Shown here: positions 1 through 9,909 of the stretch, one piece after another | Numbering within the stretch: the stretch's first letter is position 1 | How the letters are laid out: every line of letters starts with the position of its first letter | Source of the DNA: Orobanche coerulescens | Lineage: Eukaryota > Streptophyta > Magnoliopsida > Lamiales > Orobanchaceae | DNA length: 64,000 bases | Direction of reading: 5' to 3' | Assembly: GCA_033398695.1 (NCBI GenBank) | Contig: CM065804.1 | Span: 117,981,501-118,045,500 of the forward strand | Made by a program: the position numbers and the translations under genes | The notes under the pieces: model-generated | Seen by the model: only the letters and a program-made list of their open reading frames with translations | What the model was told of the DNA's origin: nothing | The model's database searches: none

Positions 1-676
1 GAATCATTATAATACTTAAAAAATATCTTTCACTATAGTTATTTAAATATAATTATCAATTTACTGTTTATAGTTATTTAATATTTAAATCAATATAAAT
101 TTATTTTCTTGAATTTAAAATGGATTTATTATGTATAAATATATCGGTAAAAATCTTATAATTAATTTTATAATGGCGTCACATATGTGTCGCCAAAAAA
201 CAGACGTCTAATTACTTGTGTCACATATGTGATGCTAATAAAGCAAAATTATTAAAAAAATTACTTTATAATTGTATTACATATGTGACGCCGATACAAG
301 AACATTTGCTACAAATTGTTCACGCTTTTGTTAATGCAAAATTGGCACCCTACACAGTTACTTGTGAGGCCAAAAATTCACATGTTTTTCCTCTTTCATA
401 TTGGCGTCACTTATGTGACGCCTTTAAGTTTAATTGTTTGGTGCCTTATTTCTTTAGCTTCACATTTATATGTGAAGGTAATATTGAAACTAATATGAAT
501 TTTTTTAGTAGTGTAACTTAGATCAAGCCACCAAATACTGAACAAACGTAGTGACATATAGATACGGATGAGATAACATAAAAGAAAAAGAGAAGAATTA
601 AAAACCATTGCAGTTAATCAAAGTCTTTCAAATAGTACTTTAATAATACTCCTAATAGTTTTGAATCTCTTCGATC
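1..676. other. AT-rich flank, no gene seen
   Basis: No reading frame here resembles a known protein, and the short open frames have no recognisable domain. The stretch lies outside the hAT element that begins at 677 and ends in that element's putative 8-base target duplication (669-676). The only structure I can see is the set of CACATATGTG-centred palindromes described separately. It may be an old non-coding repeat or LTR remnant, but neither edge is visible. Confidence 0.6.
175..475. repeat. Irregular array of CACATATGTG-centred palindromes
   Basis: Five related self-complementary motifs occur within 300 bases. A near-perfect 20-base palindrome at 175-194 has the form GGCGTCACATATGTGWCGCC. 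Others are at about 216-236, 277-292, 403-422 (the inner TTATGTGACGCC variant) and 459-475 (a diverged TTCACATTTATATGTGAA form). Spacing is irregular, between 41 and 126 bases, so this is neither a satellite nor a CRISPR. The arrangement resembles the palindrome arrays in the U3 regions of LTRs elsewhere in the window, but no TATA box or LTR end can be assigned. Function is unknown. Confidence 0.55.
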
Positions 677-757
677 TAGGGCCGGCCTAATACATGGGCG
701 AGATGGGCTGAGCCCAGGGCAGCAAATTCTTAGGGGCATCACAACCTAATAGGTATA

Positions 758-758
<1 letters not shown>

Positions 759-805
<47 letters not shown>
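759..805. repeat. (TA)n microsatellite
   Basis: About 23 TA units follow the left end of the hAT element and run into a short GTGTGTGTGG tail. It is a simple sequence tract with no coding potential. Confidence 0.95.
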
Positions 806-808
<3 letters not shown>

Positions 809-1758
809 TGTGTGTGGTTGCCCAAACCTACTCTATTTCTCTTGGAACGCTGAAGCAAGTCGGCAACTCAAAGTGTCGAGAGGCAATTCAAATGGGGGCT
901 ACCGGTAACATTACTTCAATAACAATCGTTTCCATTCTCCAAATCAAAATCGACCCCAATCACCCCATTTATATTTTCTGAATTGACATCTCTCCTATAA
1001 TCTTCTATTCTCCAATTTCTAATTTCTGATTCTTATCTTCTGATTTCTCCTGTTCTCCCGACTTCCGATCAGTTCGAAATCGAACCGACGAAGCCACATA
1101 GTTCTGATAAGTGATATCTCAGGCTTCTGATTTCTCTGTTTAATCACTCATCTGTTTGGATTTGATTTTCTGAATTTGAAGCCTTCATTAGTTTAGGAAG
1201 ACATGAATCATCAGAAGGTATTTATTAATTTGATTTGATGATTTCATATAAATTTCATTTGTTTTGATTACATTTACAGTGAAGTTTTTTATTACATTTT
1301 TTTTTAATTTTGATTACATTTACAGTAGTCATAGACTTGGAGTTCAAAGAATTTGAGTTCGAAATTAGGAGATATACCATATATTTGGGTTCGAAATGAG
1401 GAGGTATACCATATATTCGAGCTCGTAGTTTTTATTTTATCACAATTCTTATTTCACACTTCTTATTTTATCATCTTGTGAGTTACAGTTTTTGTGTTCT
1501 TTTATGTGATTCAGGACTCAGAAGGTATACCTTATAAATTTTATTGAACTTCTGATTATTCGGGAGACAGGAGGAGGCAGTTAAAATTTTCCATTGTTGC
1601 TATTTTACAGCATTTTTTTTTTAAATTAATTCATATTTCTGATTTGTGGTTTTTTGATTCATTTTACAGATTCTTTAGTGAAAACAATAACATCAACTTC
1701 GATCAGGTTGTATCTTTCATTGCTTTACTATTATAACTATATTTGTTGAGTTGTAAAT

Positions 1759-4294
1759 ATGTTACCTAGAAAACAACCATCGAGTGTGCAAAATAGAAAA
1801 CGAAAAAAAAAAAGAGAATAAGAATAGGCCATATCTTTACAACGGTCTTTAAATAGGTTTTTTGTTAAAATCAAAATGTTAGTGAAAATAATTCTAATGA
1901 ACCGGTCAATAATTTTAATGATCCACCTAGTACTTCTAATAATCCGATTAGAACTTTTACTGTTTCGATTGATAATTTTAATGATTGTGAAAATAATGAA
2001 TTTATTGATAAAGATAAACCATGCGATTTTAATATTTTTAATTCTGGAGTGTGGGATGACTTAGATTCAAAAATGAAAGATCTACTTATAGAAAAAGGGC
2101 CTACTAGGAAAATTAAAACTAACACAATTTTTCAAAAGATGCATTTGGTAAATATATTTCATGTGATTTTTTTATTCGTAAATTAAAAAATGGTGATTCT
2201 TGTGATAGAAAATGGTTAGTGTATTCAAAAGAACTTGATAAAATTTTTTTTTGTTGTAAGTTATTTAAAACTGTTCGCACTAAAAGTAATTTGGCAATCG
2301 AAGGAATAAATAATTGAAAACATCTTAGTGAAACATTAAAACAACATGAAAATAGTTCCGATCATATGATTAATTTAGAAACTTGGACTGAAACAAGAAT
2401 TAGGTTAAATAAAAATGAAACAATTGATAAAGAGTTACAATAAATAATTAAAAAAGATACCGAATATTGGAAAGAGGTTATGGTTAGAATTATTTCTGTT
2501 GTAAAATACTTAGCAAAAAATAGCTTAGGATTTCGTGGCACAAATGGAAAAATTTATGAAAACTCAAATGGTAATTGTTTAGGTAACTTGAAATGATTAC
2601 TGAGTTTGATCCTACAATGAAAGAATATTTTCGACTAATTCAAGACGAAAAACATATAATCATTATCTTAGTCATAAAATTCAAAATGAATTAATCAAAA
2701 TGTTGGCATACGATGTAGAAAGTGCAATTATTAAAAAATTAAAGATGCGAAATGTTTTTATATTATTCTTGATTGCACTCCTGATGTAAGTCACAAAGAA
2801 CAAAAGACTTTGCTTATAAGATGTGTGGATGTGGAAAGTGTTCCAGTTAAAATAGAATAGATTTTTTTAGAGTTTTTAATTGTAGAGGATACATCCGGTC
2901 TAAGTCTTTTTAATATCTTGCAAGATGCTCGAAAATCTTTTGATTTGGATATTAATTTTATTTGTGGTCATGGGTATGATAATGGAGCTAATATGAAAGG
3001 AAAACACCAAGGTGTACAAAAACGATTGCTTGATATAAATTCTTGGGCTTTTTATATGCCTTGTGGATGCCATAGTTTAAATTTAGTCTTATGTGATATG
3101 GCAAATGCTTGCCACAAGGCAAAAACTTTTTTGGTACATGTCAAATAATTTATAATATTTTTTTTAGTTCCACAAAAAGATGAGTGTTTTACTTGAATTT
3201 ATAGATGAGCTCGCACTTAAATCATTATCCGCTACTCGTTGGGAAAATCATATTGAAAGCGTTAAGCAATAAAAACTCAATTTTCCGAAATAAGAGAAGC
3301 TTTAATAAAATTAGCCGAAATGAATGATGATGGAAAAGTGTGTCGAGATGCCGAACCACTAGTAAATGGTGAACGTTTTAGTTTTGAATTCATTTTAAGT
3401 TTGGTTATATGGCATGAAATTTTGTTTAGAATTAATTTGTTTAGTAAGAATTTACAATCCAAAGATATGCTTGTTGAAGTTGCGGTTAAAAACTTAGAGG
3501 GGTTAATTAATTACTTTGAAGAATATAAGGAAATTGAGTTTGACAATGCTATTAGTGAAGCTAAGGAAATAGCATGTAATATTGGAGTTGAACCTCAATT
3601 TCCTAAAAAATGTATTTCTTATAAAAAAACAATTTGATGAAATTCCAAATACCAAAGAGAACATAAATCTTCTCAAGAAATATTTAGAAATGATTGTTTT
3701 ATTATTATTGTAGATATTACTCTTATTCAATTGAGAAGTAGATTTGAACAAATGCGATATTTTGAGTCTATATTTGGTATTTTGTTTGATAGTTCAAAGT
3801 TAATTTCTTTATTTGATGGTGAACTAAAAATTTGTTGTTTAAATCTTGAGTCCAATTTGACAAATGGTGAAGAATCCGATATTAGTGAAGCTAAGGAAAT
3901 AGCCTATAATATTGTAGTTGAACCTCAATTTCCTAAAAACACGTATATCTTATAAAAAAAATAATTTGATGAAATTCCAAATACCCAAAGAGAACATAAA
4001 TCTTCTCAAGAAGCATTTAGAAAGGATTGTTTTATTATTCTTGTATATATATGGCTCTTATTCAATTTGGAAGTAGATTTGAACAAATGTAATATTTTGA
4101 GTCTATATTTGGTTTTTTGTTTGATGGCTCAAAGTTAATTTCTTTACTTGATGGTGAACAAAATTTTTTTTGTTTAAATCTTAAGTCCAATTTGACAAAT
4201 GGTGAAGAATCTGATATTGATGGAAAAGATTTATTTATGGTATTACAAATTTTGCAGAAAATATTGCCGGGTGAAGCATACAAAGGTGAAAGTC
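1759..4294 (+). pseudogene. hAT transposase relic (ZMYM1-like), N-terminal and central part
   Basis: The frame opens at ATG 1759 with MLPRKQPSSVQNRKRKKK, a start typical of plant ZMYM1-like hAT transposases. A zone with NSGVWDDLDSKMKDLLIEKGP follows (about 2040-2105). A TTF-type zinc-finger region follows at about 2200-2590, recognisable by RKWLVYSKELDKI and a CCKLF motif. The catalytic region shows GHGYDNGANMKGKHQGVQKR and the CGCHSLNLVLCDMA motif (about 2950-3110). Many stops and frameshifts interrupt it, for example at about 2317, 2442 and 2596. A 330-base internal duplication (3551-4215) has also expanded the C-terminal half. The gene is cut at 4299 by the outer gypsy element and resumes at 23700. 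Family assignment is from remembered family motifs; the breaks are seen directly. Confidence 0.85.
3551..4215 (+). repeat. Tandem duplication inside the hAT transposase
   Basis: Two adjacent units of about 330-335 bases start with the same ATTAGTGAAGCTAAGGAAAT, at 3551 and 3881. Both end in CAAATGGTGAAGAATC(C/T)GAT, at about 3880 and 4215. They differ by scattered substitutions and small indels, so the duplication is old. Both units are frameshifted. It probably arose by unequal exchange or replication slippage after the transposase had begun to decay. Confidence 0.85.
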
Positions 4295-4299
4295 CATGG

Positions 4300-6100
4300 T
4301 GTAATACCCGAGATTTCTGATGTGTATTTGTAGCTTGTGATATGTATTTATTGCATTATGATCTGAGTATTATTGTCCGTATTTCATGATCCCGTGTTGT
4401 TGAGCGTATGATTTCATGAATGTGTTCAAATTGTCATTTTTGCACTTGTAGCGCACGCTATCGACTAGACGTAGCGTACCATAATTTGGGTTTCGTAGCG
4501 CACGCTATGTATGAACCTTAGCGCGCACTATACGTAGTCAAGTTGATTAAGATAGGGTGGTAGGTGAGATCAGCCGCGGATCTTGGTCGGGACATGTCGG
4601 GATGAACCTGGACGGCTTTTGGAAAAAGCCGAGTCACTTGTTTAGCGCCGCCTTCTGGTATGAGGATAGCGCACGCTAAATGTTGAGTACAGTGAGGTCA
4701 GTAAGCTTCGTATGGCCGTTAGCGCACGCTATATAAGTGGTAGCGTACGCTAATTTATGAACTTAGCGCACGTAGATGGGTGTTAGCGTACGCTAAGTCA
4801 AGACCAGGCCGAAACAGTAGAATGCAGGCCCGTTAGCGCACGCTATGGAGATAGACTAGCGCACGCTAATAACCATTTTCTATATATAGGACAGCACCCT
4901 TTTTCATTTTTCAGATTTCATCACTTCTCAAACTCGATTTCTGAAACTTAGAGAGTTATTTCCTCCATCCTAAACCTCTCATATCATCATCCTAGCTCGA
5001 GTTTGAAGATTGTAGATCATTGGAGATTGGTGTTCAAGCTCTTGGTGTTGGATTTCTTCAAGTTCCTCCTTGTTCTTCACTATTTTGAGGTAGGTGATTC
5101 CTCACCAACTGGAGTAGTATTCTTAAGGATGTTTTGGAACATGTTTTGAGATTATCTAGTCAATTAAATTCGTACGTAGTCGAACATCATGTTGTTAGAA
5201 GGATATTTTCGATGTTTCGGTACTTCTTCATCGTATAGACCATTGAACCTTTTAGTGTTTTAACTCCTAAGGACATTCATGAAGCTACAAAACCGATTAT
5301 GGCCAGTTTATGAAGATTATCAAGTTCTTGTGTATTTAGATAATGGAATTATATGTTTTGGGACGTTGAATGGATTGAACTTAGGATATTTTCTTGATGA
5401 TGAAGATGAATTATTAGTATAGTCTTGTAATATCCTTGGATAGTATGAGATGACCTTCAATGTAAATCATAACTCATGGTGATTTCTGGATTTGGTTATC
5501 TTCATGTTGATGATTCAAATAAAAGGATGTTGATGGGTAACCATTGCTATGAACGTCAATTTTAGCAAGGAAGATAAATTGTGGAAGAACGAATTATCTG
5601 GTTGTTAAACCTTAAACTCGGATTGAAGCATGATTTGTAACCAAACTTGGTGAGGGAATCGATAATCCGGAATCGTAGTACGTAATTACGGTGATTTGAG
5701 CGACTCTAGCTAGATCGGGCGGTCGTCGAGTGAGTTGAGCCGTGAGTCGGTGAGCTTAGAGTGTTAACCCGACTATAGTAGACGTTAGATGTTCGTACGT
5801 TTAAACTTGTCCTGAGTTGCTGTTATTTTTCCTATTTGTTCAAGAGCCGAGCATTGCGAACGTTTGATCGAAGGAGGCGGCCTTCGAGTGTGTTGAGATC
5901 ATTGGAGTGATTAGTTCTTGCCATCTTTGAGGCAAGTATCGTAATTTGTTAATATTGGTATTTTGAGCATGCATGTGGTTTATTCATGTTGTTGAACATG
6001 GGATTTATTTTGTTGAATTGTCATGATATTTGTTATCAAGTGTTTGTATGTTCATGTTGATGGACATAGCGATTTTGCATATATGTATGCATGAGTTGTG
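4300..6100 (+). repeat. Outer element 5' LTR, first part
   Basis: This corresponds to the first 1.8 kb of the 3' LTR at 21233-23694 and stops at the ttgtg target site (6096-6100) of the inner element. It holds U3 with a palindrome array, a TATA-like TATATATA (4881-4888), a pyrimidine-rich leader and a possible donor TTTTGAG|GTAGGT (exon end about 5089). A second donor-like TTTGAG|GCAAGTATC lies at about 5931. The LTR resumes at 15657. Confidence 0.93.
4449..4888 (+). promoter_or_regulatory. U3 palindrome array and TATA-like box, outer 5' LTR
   Basis: About a dozen copies of the self-complementary 12-mer TAGCGYACGCTA, or one-to-two-base variants of it, lie between 4449 and 4870. Spacing is irregular at about 20-80 bases, and the array ends about 11 bases before TATATATA (4881-4888). 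A matching array occurs in the 3' LTR (21381-21805, TATA 21816-21823). Position and repetition suggest transcription-factor binding sites, which is inference. Confidence 0.65.
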
Positions 6101-6252
6101 TGTAATACCCGAGATTTCTGTTATGTAATTGGAACTTGTGATATCGTAATGATTGTACTTTTGTCTGAGTACTATTCTCCGTATTTCATAATCCGATGTT
6201 GTCGAGCATTTAATTTCGTGTTTGTGATTTAAGGATTGTAAATCTGCGCATG

Positions 6253-6566
6253 TAGCGCACGCTATCGGATATGTTTAGTGTGCGCTAACGTGGAATCATA
6301 GCGCACGCTACTGAGGATCATTAGCGCACGCTATGCGCGGTCAAATTGATTGAGACGTGCGGTAGGTGAGAGCTGGCCGGGGGACCCCTGTCGGATAGTG
6401 TCGGGATGTACCTGGAGGGTTTTCGGGAAAAGCCGAGTCAACGCCTTAGCGCACGCTACAGGTATATGCGTAGCGCACGCTAAGTCTTGAGTCTGATTTA
6501 GTCCGGTGAGCCGTTAGCGCACGCTTCTGGCAGGTCTAGCGCGCTAATAGCCATTTATTATAAATA
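6253..6566 (+). promoter_or_regulatory. U3 palindrome array and TATA box, inner 5' LTR
   Basis: About eight copies of TAGCGCACGCTA-type motifs lie between 6253 and 6552, ending directly before TATAAATA (6559-6566). The same arrangement occurs in the 3' LTR, with the array from about 13457 to 13752 and TATAAATA at 13766-13773. The predicted RNA start is about 25-30 bases downstream. Confidence 0.65.
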
Positions 6567-7609
6567 GGACAGCATCCTATTCGTGATTTCAGTTCTCTCT
6601 TCTCCCATTACCCGAATTCTTACACTTAGAACATAACTTCCTTCATCCTAAACACTTCATATCAACACCCTAGCTCGTGATTGAAGATCGTACATCGTTG
6701 GAGATTGGCGTTCAAGCTTTCGGTGTTGGATTGCTTCAACTTCCTCCGTGTTCTTTACTACCTTGAGGTAGGTGATTCTTCACCAATACTAATAGTGTTC
6801 TAAAGGATGTTGATCATGTTCATATAGTCAGTTAGACTCGTTATTAGTCGTACATCGCTTGTTAGAAGGATACTTTTGACGTATCGGCATTATTTACCGT
6901 ATGAACCTTTGGACCATCTTAGAAATCGGACTCCTAAGCGTTTTCAAATCGATTTATGACCAGTAATCGGATATTACCTAGTTCGTATGATTTACGTAAG
7001 GAATCATATGTTTTGGGACTTGGAATAATCGGAACTTGGTATAATTCTTGAAGATCAAAGATAAGATATGACGTTGAGATGATTATCCGTATATTTGTAC
7101 CTCATGATCATGGAACTTCCACAACCTTATTAGCATGACAGACTTGAGGATGATTTGTTGTATCAACATAGAATTCATGAATTTACCACCTTTCAACCTG
7201 ATTTTTCCGTTAGCGATTACGCCATGCAAGGTTAGCGCACGCTAACATATGTGAGTTAACGTGCGCTAACGAAGTCGATTAACGCACTATACGTACGTAG
7301 CGTCGTTATGTATCGGCCGGTTCAAGCTGTCGATTCGTAGCTAGCGCCGCGCTAGTCTTACACGATAGCGTCGCTAACGAGTCGGCTTAAGCGCCGCGCT
7401 ACGTAGAAATCGTAGCGCACGCTAAGCGATCGAAGCATTGTTTGTTTTGAGCTTTTCGGCCGTAGACCGAATTGTTAGACCATCGTTCGACTTGAGATGA
7501 TTTGTATATCGTTCCTTTTGTTAAGGTTCAAGCTTGTTACGTTGATCGAAGGAGGCGGCCTTCGAGTGTGTCGAGATCATCGAAGTATTTCGTCCTTGCC
7601 ATTTTCGAG

Positions 7610-8130
7610 GCAAGTATCATATGTCGAGTTCGATTTATCATGCTTGTGGTTTTGTTCATATTGTTGAATATGAAATGTATTTCTGGAAATTCTCGTGATA
7701 TTCATTGTTATTTGTTCGTATTGATGAACATATTGAAATGCATATGTGTATGCATAATTGATTGATTATGGTATAAATGATCCGAGGGGATCATGAGGAT
7801 CTATGCTGAGGGCGCTGGATCGAATGTCCACCATGCGTTGGTCCGACGGGATCATCATGGGGATCTATCTTTGGCGCATTGGATCGTTGGACGGGTTTTC
7901 CACCATGCGTTGGTCCGACGGGATCATCATGGGGATCTATCTTGAGGCTGGATCATTTGGATTACCTTGTATTGTGTTGATGGAATCGTGAGGATTCGCA
8001 TCGTTGGATTTCGGTGGCGGAAGTCCGTTTTGCATGCTTTATGATGCATTGATGATTTATTGTTTGACGATACTTGTACTAGCATTGTTTTGCTAACCCC
8101 TTCGGGGGTGGACATTGTTTTGATGTTCAG
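7610..8130 (+). other. Predicted intron inside the inner LTR
   Basis: The donor-like TTCGAG|GCAAGTATC has its exon end at 7609. CTAAC at 8093-8097 fits a plant branch site. The acceptor TTTTGATGTTCAG ends at 8130, about 34 bases further on. The interval is 521 bases, within the normal plant range, and would be a GC-AG intron. The same three signals recur in the other long gypsy LTRs here. This is a prediction from motif and spacing only. Confidence 0.4.
7797..7960 (+). repeat. Tandem repeat in inner 5' LTR
   Basis: About three partial units each contain GATCTATG or GATCTATC, GGCGC, TGGATCG, then CCACCATGCGTTGGTCCG and GACGGGATCATCATGG. Related units are in the inner 3' LTR (14997-15170), the outer 5' LTR (15680-15840) and the outer 3' LTR (23050-23215). 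A diverged version in reverse orientation is in the solo LTR at 29580-29715. The short frames across it are repeat artefacts. Confidence 0.8.
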
Positions 8131-8378
8131 GTAGCCGAGGAGCGGGGAGGCAACCACGATCTGCAACGGAGACGATGGAATGGCTCAGTGATGTGATTTA
8201 TGTTATTGTTATTGTGATTTGTATTCTTGGTTCGTTTAGTACTCGAGTACGTCTGTTTTAATAAGGTCAATTCGATATGGTTGTATAAGTTAACTCATCT
8301 GATCGGTTGAATCAAATCTGTATTTGAACTTCAGTTGTTCGATTATATTGTTTTTACACTTCTTTTAAAATCAGCCTT

Positions 8379-8403
8379 GTAAATCCTTATCTAAAGGGTT
8401 TAC
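8379..8403 (+). promoter_or_regulatory. Conserved stem-loop near LTR 3' end
   Basis: GTAAATCC (8379-8386) pairs with GGGTTTAC (8396-8403) around a 9-base loop. It is followed at once by GGCGCTGTAAT and the LTR terminus. Equivalent stems in other LTR families keep the pairing while changing bases. It may be a 3'-end-formation or packaging element; the role is unknown. Confidence 0.5.
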
Positions 8404-8445
8404 GGCGCTGTAATTACTCCGAATATCTCGGGGTGTTACAGAATA

Positions 8446-8457
8446 TGGTATCGGAGC
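8446..8457 (+). other. Primer binding site, inner element
   Basis: TGGTATCGGAGC begins 5 bases after the LTR. It differs at one position from the complement of the 3' end of plant initiator tRNA-Met (TGGTATCAGAGC), the usual minus-strand primer for such elements. Confidence 0.85.
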
Positions 8458-8681
8458 TAAGATTTATGGATATCTTGGCAGTCGGGTTAGTTGGGTCTGT
8501 TTACGTTATTGGATTATTGGTCGTTCGTAACATCACTGCTGAGCCAGCATCGTCGCGTGGACTGTGGTTGTAAGTTTCCTAATCTCGAATACTACTGTTT
8601 TATTTAATTCATGTCTTGTAAACATTGATGGATGTACTTTGAGAAAGTTTGTCCTGGATATTGAGTATTTATGTTTACAGT

Positions 8682-9840
8682 ATGTTGAGAGGAGGTCGTG
8701 GACGCGGACGCGGACGTGGAAATGCGATGCAAGAAGAGTCGGTATCTACTACAGAGATAGCCGCTAGTCGAACGGATTCATATTCCGGGGGACAGCAGGG
8801 ATCGGCAAATAATAATGCAGATCCTAACGTGCCGGGAGTGCTTCAACAGGTGGTTGCCCAGATAAACTAGTTTGCTCAAGTTGTGGATCGCATGCAGACG
8901 GCGATGGGACAGCAGAATAACGTGGATAATCGGGGAGATAAATGGCTTACCGAGGTGGTCAAATTGCATCCTCCGAAATTTGACGGTTCCGCTGAGACGC
9001 TTTCGTGGGATCATTGGCTGAAGGAATTAGAGAAGATTTTTGTAGGGATTAACTGTCCCAACGATAGGAAGGTTCCGGTCGCCCAGTATCTTTTGACCGG
9101 GGAGGCTTTCGACTGGTGGGAGGCCATTCGACCAGAGGAGCACAATGTTGACTGGACGGAATTCAAAGTGATGATGGAGGCACAGTATTGTCCTCGTCCA
9201 GTTAGAGAAGCCCGAGTTCGGGAGTTTTTCTCACCACAAAATTCGGAAGCATCTGTGACGGACGTGATTAAGACTTTTAATCACCAGCTGACTTATGTGC
9301 GCCACTTGGTCAGGACCGAGGCGGAGAAGATTTTTCATTTTGACATGCGAATGAAGCCGGAAATTCAGCAGTATATGTCCGAATTTGAATGTACCACCTT
9401 GCGACGATGCTCGGGACAAGGCGTTGGCCTATGATATGAAGGAGGCGGTAGTAGAAAGCGACGGAAGCAAAAGCGAAGGTGTCAGCAACTTCACGGAGGA
9501 TAAGAGTAGCGGACCTCGCAAGGGTCGATCCTCTTTTCATTCATCCAGAGACCTCCGCATCCTTCTCGAGGTGGAAAGAAGTTCCGGCAAGACCGATTTG
9601 AGACGCAGAAAGAAGTGTTACAAGCGTGGCAAGGCGGGACATGTTCGACGTGATTGTTTCGTACTGCTTGTGACTGTTTCGAGTGTGGACGGGAAGGACA
9701 TCGCGCAACATTTTGTGGGAATGCGACCCGATCTTTGGTACTCGCACTCCGGCTCGATCCGAAGGAGACGAGTGTGAACCAGACGGCAAAGTGGATTTCA
9801 GCAGCGACGCTGGGAAGATAGAGGCATCCAGGTCGGGTCT
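8682..9840 (+). pseudogene. Gag relic, inner element
   Basis: The frame starts at ATG 8682 with MLRGGRGRGRGRGN, an Arg-Gly-rich N-terminus. A capsid-like region follows with KLHPPKFDG, DHWLKELEKIF and AFDWWEAIRP, then EAQYCPRPVREA. A TAG at 8868-8870 interrupts it, and a frameshift occurs near 9405. One zinc knuckle remains (about 9616-9657), but its second cysteine is arginine (CYKRGKAGH). The region of the second knuckle is frameshifted. Gag normally forms the virus-like particle and binds element RNA. Several breaks coincide with CAG-type differences from the outer copy, so some may be sequence errors. Confidence 0.85.
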
Positions 9841-9909
9841 GTTCCTCCGCTTTATGCGAAATGAGGAAATCGATGATCGAACACAACTGTTGCATCAGGT
9901 ACGATTGAG

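Larger units (their letters stand above)
6101..8440 (+). repeat. Inner element 5' LTR
   Basis: Starts TGTAATACCCGAG and ends CTCGGGGTGTTACA. U3 has a palindrome array (6253-6552), and TATAAATA is at 6559-6566. A second palindrome cluster (about 7230-7425) is absent from the outer element's LTR. A donor-like site lies at 7609/7610 and a tandem repeat at about 7797-7960. A CTAAC/acceptor pair is at 8093 and 8130, and a stem-loop at 8379-8403. Differences from its 3' partner are clustered, many at CAG/CTG or within the palindromes. Confidence 0.93.

Noticed and set aside
4449..7430. Short repeats separated by unique spacers that superficially resemble a CRISPR array
   Set aside because: Repeats are palindromes of 12 bases with variable sequence and spacing of 20-80 bases or more. 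They lie in LTRs of a plant genome with no cas genes.
8446..8457. tRNA-like sequence near LTR ends (also 16325, 37269, 40305)
   Set aside because: Only the 12-base complement of a tRNA 3' end is present, which is the primer binding site and not a tRNA gene.
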